A stretch of DNA of 64,000 bases, taken from the NCBI RefSeq assembly GCF_900100495.1, contig NZ_FNCT01000004.1, positions 186,001 through 250,000 on the forward strand, in the 5' to 3' direction. The stretch comes from Pseudomonas benzenivorans. GTDB taxonomy: Bacteria > Pseudomonadota > Gammaproteobacteria > Pseudomonadales > Pseudomonadaceae. Below are positions 37,108 through 45,208 of the stretch, in pieces. The notes beneath the pieces were generated by a model. It was given only the letters and a program-made list of their open reading frames with translations, did no database searches and was not told the origin of the DNA. The position numbers and the translations under genes were made by a program. Numbering within the stretch: position 1 is the stretch's first letter; each line of letters opens with the position of its first letter.

Positions 37108-38261
37108 CAGGCCAGCAGCTTCACGAGGGTCTGGTAGTAGATCTCGGTCAGCACCTCCAGGTCGCTGGCCAGCACCCGCTCGTTGATCTGGTGGATGGTC
37201 GCGTTGACCGGGCCGAGTTCGACCACCTGGGTGCCCAGGGTGGCGATGAAGCGCCCGTCGGACGTTCCGCCGGAGGTCGAGGGGGTGGTCTCGCGGCCGG
37301 TCACCGCCTTGATGCTGGCGGCGACTGCATCGAGCAGGGCGCCGGGTTCGGTGAGGAAGGGCAGGCCGGACAGCGCCCATTCCACGTGGTAATCCAGGCC
37401 GTGCCTGTCGAGGATGGCCTCGACCCGCTTCTGCAGGCCCTCGACCGTCGATTCGGTGGAGAAGCGGAAGTTGAACACTGCCCGCAGTTCGCCGGGGATC
37501 ACGTTGGTCGCGCCGGTGCCGGCGTTGAGGTTGGACACCTGGAAGCTGGTCGGCGGGAAGAAGGCGTTGCCGTCGTCCCAGTGCTCGGCGGCCAGTTCGG
37601 CCAGCGCCGGTGCAGCCAGGTGGATCGGGTTCCTGGCCAGGTGCGGGTAGGCCACGTGGCCCTGCACGCCGCGCACCGTCAGCGTGGCGCCGAGCGAGCC
37701 GCGGCGGCCATTCTTGACCACGTCGCCGACCAGCGCGGTGCTCGACGGCTCGCCGACGATGCACCAGTCCAGGCGTTCGTTGCGCGCGGCCAGGCGTTCG
37801 ATCACCGCCTTGGTGCCGTGCTGGGCCGGGCCTTCCTCGTCGCTGGTGATCAGGAAGGCGATGCGCCCCTTGTGCTTGGGGTGGTCGGCGACGAAGCGCT
37901 CGACCGCGATGATCATCGCCGCCAGGCTGCCCTTCATGTCGGCGGCGCCACGCCCGCAGAGCATGCCCTGCGCGTCGATCAGCGCGTCGAACGGCTGGTG
38001 CTGCCAGGCCTGCAGCGGGCCGGTCGGGACCACGTCGGTATGCCCGGCGAAGCACAGCACCGGGCCGTCCTGCTCGCCATGGCTGGCCCAGAAATTCTCC
38101 ACCTCCTCGATGCGCATCGGCTCGATCCGGAAGCCGAGGGCTTGGAGGCGGCGCATCATCAGTTCCTGGCAACCTTCGTCGACCGGGGTGACGGACGGGC
38201 GGCGGATCAGCTCGCAGGCAAGCTCCAGGGTGGCGGAGAGGGGCGGGGAGGGGGCGGTCAT
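37107..38261 (-). CDS. dapE: Succinyl-diaminopimelate desuccinylase
   Basis: 384-residue M20-family zinc amidohydrolase. It removes succinate from N-succinyl-LL-diaminopimelate in lysine and peptidoglycan precursor synthesis. Metal and catalytic blocks are [28 protein letters not shown] and [16 protein letters not shown], with substrate-binding [11 protein letters not shown] near the end. It heads the leftward dapE-rlmA operon. dapD (42663) and dapC (45209) of the same pathway lie within 8 kb. Confidence 0.97.
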   Translation of the reverse strand: MTAPSPPLSATLELACELIRRPSVTPVDEGCQELMMRRLQALGFRIEPMRIEEVENFWASHGEQDGPVLCFAGHTDVVPTGPLQAWQHQPFDALIDAQGMLCGRGAADMKGSLAAMIIAVERFVADHPKHKGRIAFLITSDEEGPAQHGTKAVIERLAARNERLDWCIVGEPSSTALVGDVVKNGRRGSLGATLTVRGVQGHVAYPHLARNPIHLAAPALAELAAEHWDDGNAFFPPTSFQVSNLNAGTGATNVIPGELRAVFNFRFSTESTVEGLQKRVEAILDRHGLDYHVEWALSGLPFLTEPGALLDAVAASIKAVTGRETTPSTSGGTSDGRFIATLGTQVVELGPVNATIHQINERVLASDLEVLTEIYYQTLVKLLA

Positions 38262-38364
38262 TGCGGCTCCAGGGCGGCATCTAGCGGACGGGTCGCCATC
38301 TTAAAGCAAAACCGCCGGCCCTGGCCGCCACGCAGCGCATTCCGCCTCGGGGCGAGTGTGTTCA

Positions 38365-39516
38365 CTACAGCGCCCGCAAGAGGATGCGCTCGCTGACGTC
38401 CAGGTCGATGTCGCGGTTTTCGCCGAGGGCGGTCATCTGGTGGCGCTCCAGCTGCGCCAGTACCTGGGGGATCACCTCGGCGTCGAGGCCGTGTTCGGAC
38501 AGCCGTGTCGGCACTCCCATGCGCTTGAAGAAGGCCTCGGTGGCGGCGATGGCGGCATCGATGCGTGCATCGTCAGCGCCGTCGCGCAGCTGCCAGACCC
38601 GCTCGGCGTACTGCAGCAGCTTGGCGCGCTTGGCTTCGCGGCGTTCGGCGAGCAGCGCCGGCAGCACCACGGCGAGGGTCTGGGCATGGTCGAGGTGGTA
38701 CAGCGCGGTCAGCTCGTGGCCGATCATGTGGGTCGCCCAGTCCTGCGGCACGCCGCAGCCGAGCAGGCCGTTGAGTGCCTGGGTGGCGCACCACATCAGG
38801 TTGGCGCGCACCGGATAGTCCTCGGGGTCGAGCAGGGCCTTCGGGCCTTCCTCGATCAGGGTCTGCAGCAGGCCCTCGGCGTAGCGGTCCTGCAGTGGCG
38901 CATCGGCCGGGTAGGTGAGGTATTGCTCGATGGTGTGGACGAAGGCATCGACCACGCCGTTGCCGATCTGCCGCGGCGGCAGGCTGAAGGTGGTGCGCGG
39001 GTCGAGGATGGCGAAGCGCGGGTACAGCAGCGGGCTGGAGAACGGCAGTTTCTCCTGGCGCGCGACATGGGTGACTACGCCGTGCGGATTGCTCTCCGAA
39101 CCGGTGGCCGCCAGGGTCAGCACGCAGCCCAGCGGCAGGGCCGCCTTGGCGCGGGTGCCGGTGAGCAGCTCGAGGGGATCGCCGGGATGGCACAGCGCCG
39201 CGGCGATGAACTTGCTGCCGTCGATCACCGAGCCGCCGCCGATCGCCAGGATGAAGGTGCAGGCATCGCGCCTGGCCTGTTCCACGGCGCGCAGCAGGGT
39301 ATCGTACTGCGGGTTGGCCTCGATCCCGGCGAAACGGCTGAGGGCGAAGCCGGCCAGGGTCTCCTCGACCTGGGCCCAGACCCCGTTCTGGAAGATGCTG
39401 CCGCCGCCATGGGTGACCAGCACTCGGCTGCCGGCGGGGATTTCCTTGGCCAGCTTGGCGATCTGGCCTTCGCCGAAGTGGATCTTGGTCGGGTTGTGGA
39501 AGCTGAAGTTGCGCAT
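38365..39516 (-). CDS. yqhD: Iron-containing alcohol dehydrogenase, YqhD-type NADPH aldehyde reductase
   Basis: 383 residues that align closely along their length with E. coli YqhD as I remember it. NADPH binding is at ILAIGGGSVIDGSKFIAAA. Metal ligands are in NGVVDAFVHTIEQYLTYP (Asp, His), GHELTALYHLDHAQTLAV (two His). YqhD reduces short-chain and lipid-peroxidation aldehydes such as methylglyoxal, acrolein and malondialdehyde. In E. coli an AraC-type YqhC controls it; none is adjacent here. It is divergent from tcdA. Confidence 0.9.
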   Translation of the reverse strand: MRNFSFHNPTKIHFGEGQIAKLAKEIPAGSRVLVTHGGGSIFQNGVWAQVEETLAGFALSRFAGIEANPQYDTLLRAVEQARRDACTFILAIGGGSVIDGSKFIAAALCHPGDPLELLTGTRAKAALPLGCVLTLAATGSESNPHGVVTHVARQEKLPFSSPLLYPRFAILDPRTTFSLPPRQIGNGVVDAFVHTIEQYLTYPADAPLQDRYAEGLLQTLIEEGPKALLDPEDYPVRANLMWCATQALNGLLGCGVPQDWATHMIGHELTALYHLDHAQTLAVVLPALLAERREAKRAKLLQYAERVWQLRDGADDARIDAAIAATEAFFKRMGVPTRLSEHGLDAEVIPQVLAQLERHQMTALGENRDIDLDVSERILLRAL

Positions 39517-39595
39517 GGCAGGCTCCGTCGGACTGATTTGTTGTTATCGCGCGACTATAACGCCGGAGGGGCCCGGCCCGTCATTCAGCCGGCAC

Positions 39596-39624
39596 TTGGG
39601 CCGCGGCCGCGGTCTTCCTATAAT
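39596..39624 (+). promoter_or_regulatory. Sigma-70 promoter of tcdA
   Basis: TTGGGC (39596-39601), 17-base spacer, perfect TATAAT (39619-39624). It should start near 39631, about 20 bases before the tcdA ATG. Confidence 0.7.
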
Positions 39625-39651
39625 GCGCGCCTGCCCTGCCGAGGTGATGAA

Positions 39652-40455
39652 ATGCCGATTGATGAACAACGCTTTGCCGGAATAGCCCGCCTGTATGGCC
39701 GCGCGGGCGCCGAGCGCCTGGCCGCGGCGCATGTCGCGGTGGTCGGCATCGGCGGCGTCGGCTCCTGGGCGGCCGAGGCGCTGGCGCGTTCGGGGGTTGG
39801 CGAGCTCTCGCTGTTCGACCTCGACGATGTCTGCATCAGCAACACCAACCGCCAGGTGCATGCGCTGGACGGCGCGGTCGGCCAGGCCAAGGTCGCGGCC
39901 ATGGCGGCGCGCATCCGCGCGATCAATCCGGCCTGCGTGGTGCACGCGGTGGCGGACTTCGTCACCCGCGAGACCATGGCCGAGTACATCACCGAGCAGC
40001 TCGATGCGGTGATCGATTGCATCGACAGCGTGGCGGCCAAGGCGGCGCTGATTTCCTGGTGCAAGCGGCGCAAGATCCAGGTTGTCACCACCGGCGGCGC
40101 CGGCGGGCAGATCGACCCGACGCAGATCCAGGTCGCCGACCTGAACAAGACCTTCAACGATCCGCTGGCCGCCAAGGTCCGTTCGACGTTGCGCCGCGAC
40201 TACGGTTTCTCGCGCACCCCGGGGCGCAACTACAGCGTGCCCTGCGTGTTCTCCACCGAACAGCTGCGCTATCCGACGCCGGACGGCGCGGTGTGCCTGA
40301 GCAAGGGCTTCGTCGGCGAGGGGGTCAAGCTCGACTGCGCCGGCGGTTTCGGCGCGGTGATGATGGTCACCGCCAGCTTCGGCATGGCCGCGGCGGCGAA
40401 GACCGTGGACAAGCTGGTGGCCGGTGCGCGGCGGCCGGCCGAGCGGGCGAAATAG
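39652..40455 (+). CDS. tcdA: tRNA threonylcarbamoyladenosine dehydratase TcdA (CsdL)
   Basis: 267 residues, an E1/ThiF-like adenylating enzyme that cyclises t6A37 to ct6A in tRNA using ATP. The nucleotide-binding fold is VAVVGIGGVGSWAAEALARS, followed by LSLFDLDDVCISNTNRQVHA and VIDCIDSVAAKAALISWCK. ATG 39652 lies after GAGGTGATGAA. csdE and csdA lie 0.5 kb downstream on the other strand; in E. coli these three are also adjacent and CsdA/CsdE feed sulfur transfer linked to TcdA. It extends the pathway started by TsaB (15824). Confidence 0.95.
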   Translation: MPIDEQRFAGIARLYGRAGAERLAAAHVAVVGIGGVGSWAAEALARSGVGELSLFDLDDVCISNTNRQVHALDGAVGQAKVAAMAARIRAINPACVVHAVADFVTRETMAEYITEQLDAVIDCIDSVAAKAALISWCKRRKIQVVTTGGAGGQIDPTQIQVADLNKTFNDPLAAKVRSTLRRDYGFSRTPGRNYSVPCVFSTEQLRYPTPDGAVCLSKGFVGEGVKLDCAGGFGAVMMVTASFGMAAAAKTVDKLVAGARRPAERAK

Positions 40456-40528
40456 GCGGTACGGCGGCTTGGTCCCCGAGAACGTGCGGCGATTGGGGTT
40501 TTTGTCGGGCTGCAGAGAGGGTCAAGTG

Positions 40529-40960
40529 ATGGGAAAGATCAGTAGCTCAACCAGCGTCAGCTACTCCCAGCTCGAAATAGCCTACGAGATGGTGAGTGCC
40601 GGTCAAGGCGATACGGACTGCTATATCGACCCGGCGACCGGCGCGATCTATTGCATCGACTCGTTCGGCGACAGCCTGGATGAGTTGCCCGAGGATTTCG
40701 ATGCCGATGCCTGTCTGGAGATTCCGGGAAAATACGATTTCGACCTGGGCAAGCAACTGGTCTTCGACTTCGTGCGGGCCCACCTGCTGGACTCTCAGCA
40801 GGTGCGGGACATGTTCCGCCGCAAGGGTGCCTATTCCCGCTACAAGGGCTGGCTGCTGGATATCGGCAAGCCGGACGATTGGCATGCCTACGAAGCGCAG
40901 CGCACGCGCGAGGCCTTGGCGCAGTGGTGCGCCGAGAACGGGCTCAGCCTGGTCGATTGA
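40529..40960 (+). CDS. UPF0158 family protein
   Basis: 143 residues of the uncharacterised UPF0158 family, with DPATGAIYCIDSFGDSLDEL, then KYDFDLGKQLVFDFVRAHL and FRRKGAYSRYKGWLLD. It is acidic and soluble. ATG 40529 follows AGAGAGGGTCAAGTG. Its last 17 bases overlap the end of csdE on the opposite strand. Confidence 0.83.
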   Translation: MGKISSSTSVSYSQLEIAYEMVSAGQGDTDCYIDPATGAIYCIDSFGDSLDELPEDFDADACLEIPGKYDFDLGKQLVFDFVRAHLLDSQQVRDMFRRKGAYSRYKGWLLDIGKPDDWHAYEAQRTREALAQWCAENGLSLVD

Positions 40961-41360
40961 GGGTCAGCTCGCGCATCCGTTGCAGCACCGCGTTCAGGCC
41001 GTTGCTGCGCGACGGCGAGAGCTGGCGCGCCAGCCCCAGTTGGCCGAACCAGTCGGCCGGGTCGAGGCTGGCGAGCTCCTCGGTCGAGAGGCCGTCGACC
41101 CGCGCCAGCAGCAGCGCCAGCAGGCCGCGGAGCAGCCGGGCATCGCTGGCGGCGCGGAACTGCCAGCGGCCTTGCTGGAGTTCGCCGACCAGCCACACCT
41201 GGCTTTCGCAGCCGTGCACCCGCTGGGACTCGCTGCGCTCGGCCGCGCTCAAGGGCGCCAGGCGTTCGCCCCACTGCATCAGCAGGCGCGCGCGCTGTTC
41301 CCAGCCGGAACAGTGGCCGAAGGCGTCGAGCGCTTCCTGGGCGCTGGCCGACAGACTCAT
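40944..41360 (-). CDS. csdE: SufE/CsdE-family sulfur acceptor protein
   Basis: 138 residues. It takes persulfide sulfur from the partner desulfurase. The acceptor Cys is in RVHGCESQVWLVGEL. Its ATG overlaps the csdA stop by four bases, so the pair is co-translated. No sufBCD genes are near, which favours the CSD system over the SUF operon. The 3' end overlaps the UPF0158 gene by 17 bases. Confidence 0.9.
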   Translation of the reverse strand: MSLSASAQEALDAFGHCSGWEQRARLLMQWGERLAPLSAAERSESQRVHGCESQVWLVGELQQGRWQFRAASDARLLRGLLALLLARVDGLSTEELASLDPADWFGQLGLARQLSPSRSNGLNAVLQRMRELTLNRPG

Positions 41361-42562
41361 CGCAGCAGTTCCAGGGCTTGATCCAGGGCGCCGAAGAAGC
41401 GCTCCAGATCATCGCTGTCGTTGTACAGCCCCAGCGATACGCGGATCGCGCCGGCCAGGCCGAGGCGTTGCAGCAGCGGCATGGCGCAGTGATGGCCGGC
41501 GCGCACGGCGATGCCCTGCTCGGTGAGCAGGTGGGCGAGGTCGGCGTTGTGCACGCCCTCGACGACGAAGCTGGCCAGCGCGACCCGCGGCGCGCCGAGC
41601 AGCTGGATGCCGTCGCGGGCGCCCAGGCCGGCGAGCAGCTTGGCATGCAGCGCGGCCTCGTGACCGACGACGGCGGCGGGGTCCAGCCCGGCCAGGTAGT
41701 CCAGGCTGGCGCCGAGGGCGATCACCCCGGCGATCGGCGGGGTACCGGCTTCCAGGCCCAGCGGCGCGCCGCGGAACTCGGCGCTGTGGTACTCCGCCAG
41801 GCGCACCATCTCGCCGCCGAACTGCCAGTGCTTGAGGCGCTGCAGCGCTTCTGGGCGGCCGTAGAGCACGCCGACGCCATCCGGCCCGTAGAGCTTGTGG
41901 CTGGAGAACACGTAGAAGTCGCAGCCCAGCGCCTGCACGTCATGCCGGCCATGCACCACGCCCTGGGCGCCGTCGATCACCGTCAGGGCGCCCTGGGCTT
42001 GGCCCAGGGCCAGCAGTTCGGCCAGCGGCTGCCAGCAGCCGAGCACATTGGACAGCTGGCTGAGCGCCAGCAGGCGGGTGCGCGGGCCGATCAACGCGGC
42101 CGCCTGTTCCAGGTCGATCAGCCCGGCAGCGTCCAGCGGCAGGACCACCAGCTCGAGCTGCCGGCGCAGCGCCAGCTGTTGCCAGGGCAGCAGGTTGGCG
42201 TGATGTTCCAGGGCGCTGATAACGATCTGGTCGCCGGCCTGGAACTGCTCTTCCAGGCCATAGGCCAGCAGGTTGAAGGCTTCGGTGGCGCCGTGGGTGA
42301 AGACGATCTGTGTCGGCTCGGCTGCGTTCAGCCACTGGGCGACCCGCACCCGGGTATTCTCGAAGGCCCGGGTGGCACGCTCGCCCGGCAGGTGCTGGGC
42401 CCGGTGCACATTGGCCGCGCCGGCGCCGTAGTAACCCTGCAGGGCATCCAGCAGCGCCTGCGGCTTCTGCGCGGTGGCGGCGCTGTCCAAGTAGGTCTGG
42501 CCTTCGGCCTCGAGGGCCAGGATGCCGGGAAAGTCAGAGCGCCAGGGGGAGGGCAGGGGCAT
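41357..42562 (-). CDS. csdA: Cysteine desulfurase, SufS/CsdA class
   Basis: 401-residue PLP enzyme that converts cysteine to alanine and an enzyme-bound persulfide. The PLP Lys is in FYVFSSHKLYGPDGVGVLYG and the persulfide Cys in GIAVRAGHHCAMPLL (class II arrangement). HGATEAFNLLAYGLE and SALEHHANLLPWQ are typical. Pairing with csdE and nearness to tcdA support CsdA. It would supply sulfur for tRNA thiolation or Fe-S repair. Confidence 0.92.
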   Translation of the reverse strand: MPLPSPWRSDFPGILALEAEGQTYLDSAATAQKPQALLDALQGYYGAGAANVHRAQHLPGERATRAFENTRVRVAQWLNAAEPTQIVFTHGATEAFNLLAYGLEEQFQAGDQIVISALEHHANLLPWQQLALRRQLELVVLPLDAAGLIDLEQAAALIGPRTRLLALSQLSNVLGCWQPLAELLALGQAQGALTVIDGAQGVVHGRHDVQALGCDFYVFSSHKLYGPDGVGVLYGRPEALQRLKHWQFGGEMVRLAEYHSAEFRGAPLGLEAGTPPIAGVIALGASLDYLAGLDPAAVVGHEAALHAKLLAGLGARDGIQLLGAPRVALASFVVEGVHNADLAHLLTEQGIAVRAGHHCAMPLLQRLGLAGAIRVSLGLYNDSDDLERFFGALDQALELLR

Positions 42563-42590
42563 GGGGGCTCCCGATAGTGCGGGGTAATCC

Positions 42591-42656
42591 CGTAGGGTGC
42601 GCCGTGCGCACCAGGTGGTGCAACCGCATGCGGATGGTGCGCGCGGCGCACCCTAC
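42591..42656. repeat. Palindromic intergenic repeat, family B, copy 3
   Basis: CGTAGGGTGCGCCGTGCGCA at one end and TGGTGCGCGCGGCGCACCCTAC at the other are complementary. It fills the csdA-dapD gap. Confidence 0.85.
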
Positions 42657-42662
42657 CCGGGA

Positions 42663-43697
42663 TCAGTTATGGGCGTGCAGCGCTTCATTCAGCTCGATCG
42701 CCGACTTGTGGCTCTTGCACTCCACCGCGCCGGTCTGCGAGTTGCGGCGGAACAGCAGGTCCGGCTGGCCGGCCAGTTCGCGCGCCTTGAGCACCTTGAC
42801 CAGCTCGCCCTTGTCGTCGAGCAGGGCGACCTTGGTGCCGGCGGTGATGTACAGGCCGGATTCCACGGTGTTGCGGTCGCCCAGCGGGATGCCGATACCG
42901 GCGTTGGCGCCGATCAGGCAGCCTTCGCCCACGGAAATCACCAGATTGCCGCCGCCGGACAGGGTGCCCATGGTCGAGCAGCCGCCGCCCAGGTCCGAGC
43001 CCTTGCCGACGAACACCCCGGCGGAGACGCGGCCTTCGATCATGCCCGGACCGGCGGTGCCGGCGTTGAAGTTGACGAAGCCTTCGTGCATCACCGTGGT
43101 GCCTTCGCCGACATAGGCGCCCAGGCGCACGCGCGCGGTGTCGGCGATGCGCACGCCGCTCGGGACCACGTAGTCGGTCATTTTCGGGAACTTGTCCACC
43201 GAGAAGACTTCCAGCAGCTCGCCCTTCAGACGCGCCTCCAGCTGGCGCTCGGCCAGCTCGCCCAGGTCCACCGCGCCCTGGCTGGTCCAGGCCACGTTCG
43301 GCAGCAGCGGGAAGATCCCGCTCAGGTTCAGGCCATGCGGCTTGACCAGGCGGTGCGACAGCAGGTGCAGCTTGAGGTAGGCCTCCGGCGTGCTGCTCAG
43401 GGCGGCGTCTTCTTTGATGAAGGTGGCGACCAGCGGCTGGTGGCTCTCGGCCAGGCGGGTGAGCAGGGCGGCCTGGGCGGCGTCGATGCCTTTCAGGGCT
43501 TCGGCCAGGTCGCCGGCCTGCTGGGTGGTGAAGCCGATCGCCTGGTTGCCGCCGCTGTAGCCGAGCTTCTCGGCGGCCTTGGCCACCAGCTCGGCGGACG
43601 GATTGAGCAGCGGCTGGGCGTAGAACACCTCCAGCCAGGTGTTTTGACGGTTCTGGGTGCCGACACCGAAGGCCAGGCTGAACAGGGTGGTGGTCAT
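42663..43697 (-). CDS. dapD: Tetrahydrodipicolinate N-succinyltransferase
   Basis: 344 residues, the longer DapD form found in Pseudomonas. It succinylates tetrahydrodipicolinate with succinyl-CoA. The C-terminal half is a left-handed beta-helix of hexapeptide repeats, e.g. GVRIADTARVRLGAYVGEGT and CLIGANAGIGIPLGDRN. The N-terminal half (SLAFGVGTQNRQNTWLEVFY) is the DapD-specific helical domain. It is 39 bases downstream of the ArsC-like gene on the same strand. Confidence 0.95.
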   Translation of the reverse strand: MTTTLFSLAFGVGTQNRQNTWLEVFYAQPLLNPSAELVAKAAEKLGYSGGNQAIGFTTQQAGDLAEALKGIDAAQAALLTRLAESHQPLVATFIKEDAALSSTPEAYLKLHLLSHRLVKPHGLNLSGIFPLLPNVAWTSQGAVDLGELAERQLEARLKGELLEVFSVDKFPKMTDYVVPSGVRIADTARVRLGAYVGEGTTVMHEGFVNFNAGTAGPGMIEGRVSAGVFVGKGSDLGGGCSTMGTLSGGGNLVISVGEGCLIGANAGIGIPLGDRNTVESGLYITAGTKVALLDDKGELVKVLKARELAGQPDLLFRRNSQTGAVECKSHKSAIELNEALHAHN

Positions 43698-43736
43698 GAA
43701 ATTTCCTTGCAGCGAATTCAGATAGGAGGGAGTCGC

Positions 43737-44087
43737 TCAGGCCAGGTCGACGGCGTAGCGCTCGGGTTTGTAGCCAACCAGGGTCTTGTCGCCGAGATCC
43801 AGCACCGGGCGCTTGATCATCGACGGCTGGGCGAGCATCAGCTCGATGGCCCTGTGTTCGTCGAGGCCAGTTTTCTGCGCCTCGTCCAGCTTGCGGAAGG
43901 TGGTGCCGGCACGGTTCAGCAGCACTTCCCAGCCGTGTTCGGCGCACCATTTTTCCAGGCTGGCGCGGTCGATGCCGACCGCCTTGTAATCATGAAAGGC
44001 ATAGTCCACGCCATGCTCGTCGAGCCAGCTGCGGGCTTTTTTCATGGTGTCGCACGCCTTGATGCCATACAGGCGGATTGCGCTCAC
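43737..44087 (-). CDS. ArsC-family / YffB-like reductase
   Basis: 116 residues with a thioredoxin-like ArsC fold. Only one N-terminal Cys remains in the active-site region (LYGIKACDTMKKARSWL). RPVLDLGDKTLVGYKPERYA at the end carries the family's Arg. This is the YffB branch, not a proven arsenate reductase; no ars genes are near. Start GTG 44087 has GGAG eight bases upstream. dapD follows. Confidence 0.88.
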   Translation of the reverse strand: MSAIRLYGIKACDTMKKARSWLDEHGVDYAFHDYKAVGIDRASLEKWCAEHGWEVLLNRAGTTFRKLDEAQKTGLDEHRAIELMLAQPSMIKRPVLDLGDKTLVGYKPERYAVDLA

Positions 44088-44353
44088 GTAATGCTCCGGT
44101 TACTTCAGCGAACAGGCCGCAGATTATGCCACGACATTGTTGCATGCGATGGATTCTCTCCGGCCCGGTCGCGCTCGCTCATCCGTCGAGGGCGGGCCTG
44201 CAAGGCCAAGGATCTGCCATTGTGCCCGTCCGCTGCGGCGCGGGTACTCTTCACCGGTGCGACGTAGGGCGCCAAGCGGTATCCACCGGCTGCTTCCCGG
44301 GGCTGAGACTAAACGCCTGATATCAAAGTGCTTCTTTTGACCGTCGGTCGGTC

Positions 44354-44382
44354 TTGGGAAGAAATGAACCAAAGTTCATTAT
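44354..44382 (+). promoter_or_regulatory. Putative promoter with overlapping palindrome, alginate lyase gene
   Basis: TTGGGA (44354-44359), 17-base spacer, CATTAT (44377-44382). A perfect inverted repeat ATGAAC-CAAA-GTTCAT (44364-44379) fills most of the spacer and enters the -10, the expected place for a repressor site. This region (44088-44492, 405 bases) holds no gene and is more AT-rich than its neighbours. Confidence 0.45.
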
Positions 44383-44492
44383 GATGCCGGAAGGCAAAAG
44401 CTGTTTCGTTGTGATGGCACGTCGCAACTGTGTTCCAAGGGTCTGTGAGCTTCATCGGATGTAATCACCCAGGCCCTCACTGCGAGTTCCAG

Positions 44493-45164
44493 ATGATCGA
44501 TCTATACCATTGGAGTTTGACCATTCCAGAGCAGGAGCCCGCCCGCATCATCGAGGCTGCAGAAATCCAGGCGGGTTACAGCAGCAAATATTTCTATCGC
44601 ACCGACGCTGATGCAACCGTGACCTTTTGGGCGCCGGTGACCGGCACCACGACCAAGGGCAGCAGCTATCCGCGTAGCGAGCTGCGTGAAACCCATTCGA
44701 ACGGGAAGGAGCGCAACTGGTTGTACGGAGATTCCGTAACCAGTTACCTCAGGGCCTCGCTGGCAGTAAGGAAGGTGCCCTCCAGCGGCAAGATCGTCAT
44801 CGCCCAGATTCATGCGGAGGATGCGCCGAATCCGCTGCTGAAGATCCAGTACCGGCAGGTGCGCGGCGTCGGCTACGTCGAGCTGACCTTGCGCGACAAG
44901 CCCTACGACGACAAGAGTCCCATCGTCATGAGCTACAAGAGCATGCCGCTCGATACCCGCTTCGACTATTCGGTCGATCTGTCCCGGGAGGGGGTGTTCA
45001 AGGTCAACATCGCCGGCCTCGAGCACAGCGAGAAGATCGACTCGGCATGGGCGCAGAAGGAGCTCTACTTCAAGGCCGGGGTCTATACCCTGGATAACTC
45101 GGGGCCTTCCACCGAGGGCGGTAAGGCGACCTTCTACAAACTGAACATGGGGCACATCAAGTAG
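44493..45164 (+). CDS. Polysaccharide lyase family 7 (alginate lyase), no signal peptide
   Basis: 223 residues forming one PL7 jelly-roll. The three family motifs are complete: SSYPRSELRE (Arg61-Glu66), IAQIH (Gln105, His107) and YFKAGVY (192-198), which give the catalytic His, Tyr, Gln and Arg. It should cut alginate by beta-elimination. There is no signal peptide, so the enzyme is probably cytoplasmic, perhaps acting on imported or internal oligomers. I recall a 223-residue PL7 enzyme in P. aeruginosa too. ATG 44493 fits that length; a GTG at 44430 in frame would add 21 unremarkable residues. Confidence 0.88.
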   Translation: MIDLYHWSLTIPEQEPARIIEAAEIQAGYSSKYFYRTDADATVTFWAPVTGTTTKGSSYPRSELRETHSNGKERNWLYGDSVTSYLRASLAVRKVPSSGKIVIAQIHAEDAPNPLLKIQYRQVRGVGYVELTLRDKPYDDKSPIVMSYKSMPLDTRFDYSVDLSREGVFKVNIAGLEHSEKIDSAWAQKELYFKAGVYTLDNSGPSTEGGKATFYKLNMGHIK

Positions 45165-45173
45165 TTGCCCGGG

Positions 45174-45202
45174 CCGGGCGCCGCTATCAGCAGGGCGCCC
45201 GG
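45174..45202. terminator. Bidirectional terminator-like hairpin
   Basis: CCGGGCGCC (45174-45182) pairs with GGCGCCCGG (45194-45202) between the convergent alginate lyase and dapC genes. T-runs are short on both sides. Confidence 0.6.
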
Positions 45203-45208
45203 TCCGTT

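Noticed and set aside
43737..44087. Arsenate reductase with arsenic resistance function
   Set aside because: It is the YffB/Spx-like branch, with no arsB, arsR or arsH nearby.
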